Assembly (NCBI GenBank): GCA_963790245.1
Contig: CAWBNP010000002.1
Location: forward strand, 2,232,001-2,296,000
Direction of reading: 5' to 3'
Length of the DNA stretch: 64,000 nt
Origin: JACCVG01 sp963790245
GTDB taxonomy: Bacteria > Actinomycetota > Thermoleophilia > Solirubrobacterales > Thermoleophilaceae
Within the stretch, counting starts at the first letter, position 1, and each line of letters starts with the position of its first letter. This document shows positions 62,960 to 64,000 of this stretch, piece after piece. The position numbers and the translations under genes were made by a program. Under the pieces are notes generated by a model, which saw only the letters and a program-made list of their open reading frames with translations, did no database searches and was not told the origin of the DNA.

Positions 62960-63370
62960 ATGAACGTCACGCCCACGGACGGCGCCGCGCGGCCGAGTCT
63001 GCTCGTAGCCGACGATGACGCCGTTGTTCGCTCGATCCTCAGTGGTCAGCTGCGCAACAGCTTCAACGTCCTCGCCGGGGCGGCCGACGCCGCGGAGGCG
63101 ATCGAGCAGGCCGAGCGGCTGCGACCCGACGCCGCCCTGATCGATGTCAACATGCCGGCCGGCGGCGGGCTCACCGCGATTCGCGAGATCGCCCGGCGCT
63201 CGCCTGAGACCTGCCTCGTCGTACTGTCGGCCGACGAGACTCGCGCTTCGGTCGTGGAGCTGCTCGATGCCGGCGCGATGGCTTACGTGCGGAAGGGCGC
63301 GAGCGGCGCCGAGATCGTCGAGACGCTCGAAGCATCGATCCGCGCCCACAGTGCTATTGCGGCCGGTTGA
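62960..63370 (+). CDS. Stand-alone response-regulator receiver
   Basis: 136 residues, receiver domain only: SLLVADDDAVVRSIL, LIDVNMPAGGG with phospho-Asp, VLSAD, YVRKGAS Lys. The C-terminal tail is short and no output domain follows. The next gene, a membrane sensor, begins 26 bases downstream and could be its kinase or PAS partner. Confidence 0.88.
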   Translation: MNVTPTDGAARPSLLVADDDAVVRSILSGQLRNSFNVLAGAADAAEAIEQAERLRPDAALIDVNMPAGGGLTAIREIARRSPETCLVVLSADETRASVVELLDAGAMAYVRKGASGAEIVETLEASIRAHSAIAAG

Positions 63371-63396
63371 CGACCGGTCGACACTCGGGGCCCGCG

Positions 63397-64000
63397 ATGA
63401 TCAATCGCTTCAGGGACGGTGACCCGGCCCCAGCTACTCGGCCTTTTCAGAAAGCCGGCCTTCTGCCCCGGGTCGGGCCGTTCGTAGCTACCGCCGTCGT
63501 CGTATTCGCCCTGGTTCCGCTCGGTGACGTGATGGACGTGCTGGATCTGTGGGTAGCAGCCGGGTTGATCGTGGCGTTGATCGTCGCGATCTTCGGGGTC
63601 CGGTGGGACAGCCTGCCGAGGTGGACGGACGCGGTTGTCCCGTTGGTGTACCTCGTGGTGGTTGCCGTCCTGCGCGAGGCCGAAGGCGGCCAGAGCGCGT
63701 CCGTCAACATGCTCGTGCTGCTCCCCGTCGTCTGGTTTGCGCTGTTCGGGACGCGCGCCGAACTGGTCGTGTCCGTCGTCGGATCGGTCGCGATATTCGT
63801 CCTGCCGGCCATCTTCATCGGCGAGCCGCGGTACCCGGCTACCGAGATTTTTCGCGGGACGATCATCGGCGTCGTCACGAGCATGGTGGCGTTCGTGGTC
63901 CACCGACTGGTGGCCGAACGTACCCGGCTGGTCGGTCACCTCGAGGTCCAGGCGAAAGAGCTTCGGCAGATCTTGGAAACGGCGCATGACGCCTACGTGT
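63397..64000 (+). CDS. Membrane sensor protein with following PAS-like region, 3' end outside window
   Basis: 201 codons are visible from ATG 63397. Six or so hydrophobic helices (GPFVATAVVVFALVPLGD, WVAAGLIVALIVAIFG, AVVPLVYLVVVAVL, MLVLLPVVWFALFG, LVVSVVGSVAIFVLPAIF, GTIIGVVTSMVAFVVHRL) are followed by HLEVQAKELRQILETAHDAYV, the typical linker and first helix of a PAS domain. Likely a histidine kinase or diguanylate cyclase-type sensor; the catalytic part is not in the window. Confidence 0.75.
   Translation, partial: MINRFRDGDPAPATRPFQKAGLLPRVGPFVATAVVVFALVPLGDVMDVLDLWVAAGLIVALIVAIFGVRWDSLPRWTDAVVPLVYLVVVAVLREAEGGQSASVNMLVLLPVVWFALFGTRAELVVSVVGSVAIFVLPAIFIGEPRYPATEIFRGTIIGVVTSMVAFVVHRLVAERTRLVGHLEVQAKELRQILETAHDAYV

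Overview
The window is about 64 kb of very GC-rich DNA with densely packed, often overlapping genes (ATGA, GTGA and TGATG junctions), frequent GTG and TTG starts, and many genes started by a TANNNT box only 5-10 bases before the start codon. Together with the gene content (actinobacterial-style NarL-type histidine kinases, an aa3 oxidase cluster with ctaA/ctaB, a LigD-type ligase, many acyl-CoA enzymes, a PduO cobalamin adenosyltransferase) this points to a chromosome segment of an actinobacterium, most likely of the Thermoleophilia (Solirubrobacterales/Gaiellales) type. The class assignment is inference from style, not from a marker gene. No phage, insertion sequence, CRISPR or rRNA was seen.

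Layout. 1-9.9 kb: a minus-strand aerobic-respiration cluster (ctaC-ctaD-ctaA-ctaB, then a cupin and an alpha/beta hydrolase) preceded by an enoyl-CoA hydratase-like gene; then plus-strand MBL hydrolase, a PAP2-flippase fusion and thioredoxin reductase. 9.9-13.5 kb: an AbiEi/DUF559-type gene with a duplicated start segment, an aldonolactone oxidase, a VOC protein, a universal stress protein and a small membrane protein. 13.6-20.7 kb: a secreted hydrolase and a signalling block (cyclase-receiver fusion, two NarL-type histidine kinases of which one looks catalytically dead, a receiver-only protein, a LuxR-type regulator). 20.8-26.1 kb: a five-gene oligopeptide ABC transporter operon. 26.1-31.1 kb: a large AAA/TPR protein and a divergent M20 dipeptidase. 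31.1-34.4 kb: two more histidine kinases with no adjacent regulator. 34.4-39.1 kb: a translationally coupled set of one SDR/reductase-like protein and two Tat-signal flavoenzyme paralogues. 39.1-43.3 kb: a Crp-like regulator divergent from a large MMPL transporter. 43.3-48.4 kb: a PLP-fold racemase/aldolase-like protein and a PHP phosphoesterase, divergent from aconitase. 48.4-54.7 kb: small conserved proteins and a fatty-acid/acyl-CoA degradation run (ALDH, 3-hydroxyacyl-CoA dehydrogenase, enoyl-CoA hydratase, acyl-CoA dehydrogenase). 54.7-62.1 kb: LigD-like ligase, rhodanese, flavin disulfide oxidoreductase, NUDIX, OsmC, PduO, DUF1015. 62.1-64 kb: tRNA-Pro, a GST-N-like protein, a receiver-only protein and the start of a membrane PAS sensor.

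How the parts may work together. The central 13.6-39 kb region reads as a sensing-and-scavenging island: four related membrane kinases, free receivers and a cyclase fusion surround a peptide importer and a dipeptidase. The outer parts hold core metabolism (terminal oxidase, TCA cycle, beta-oxidation).

Sequence quality matters here. Many real proteins are broken by single-base indels, mostly apparent insertions, concentrated in 1-9.8 kb and 43-46 and 59-62 kb, while long stretches (10-16, 21-32, 34.5-43 kb) are clean. I treat the broken genes as intact genes with assembly errors and give the whole span of each.
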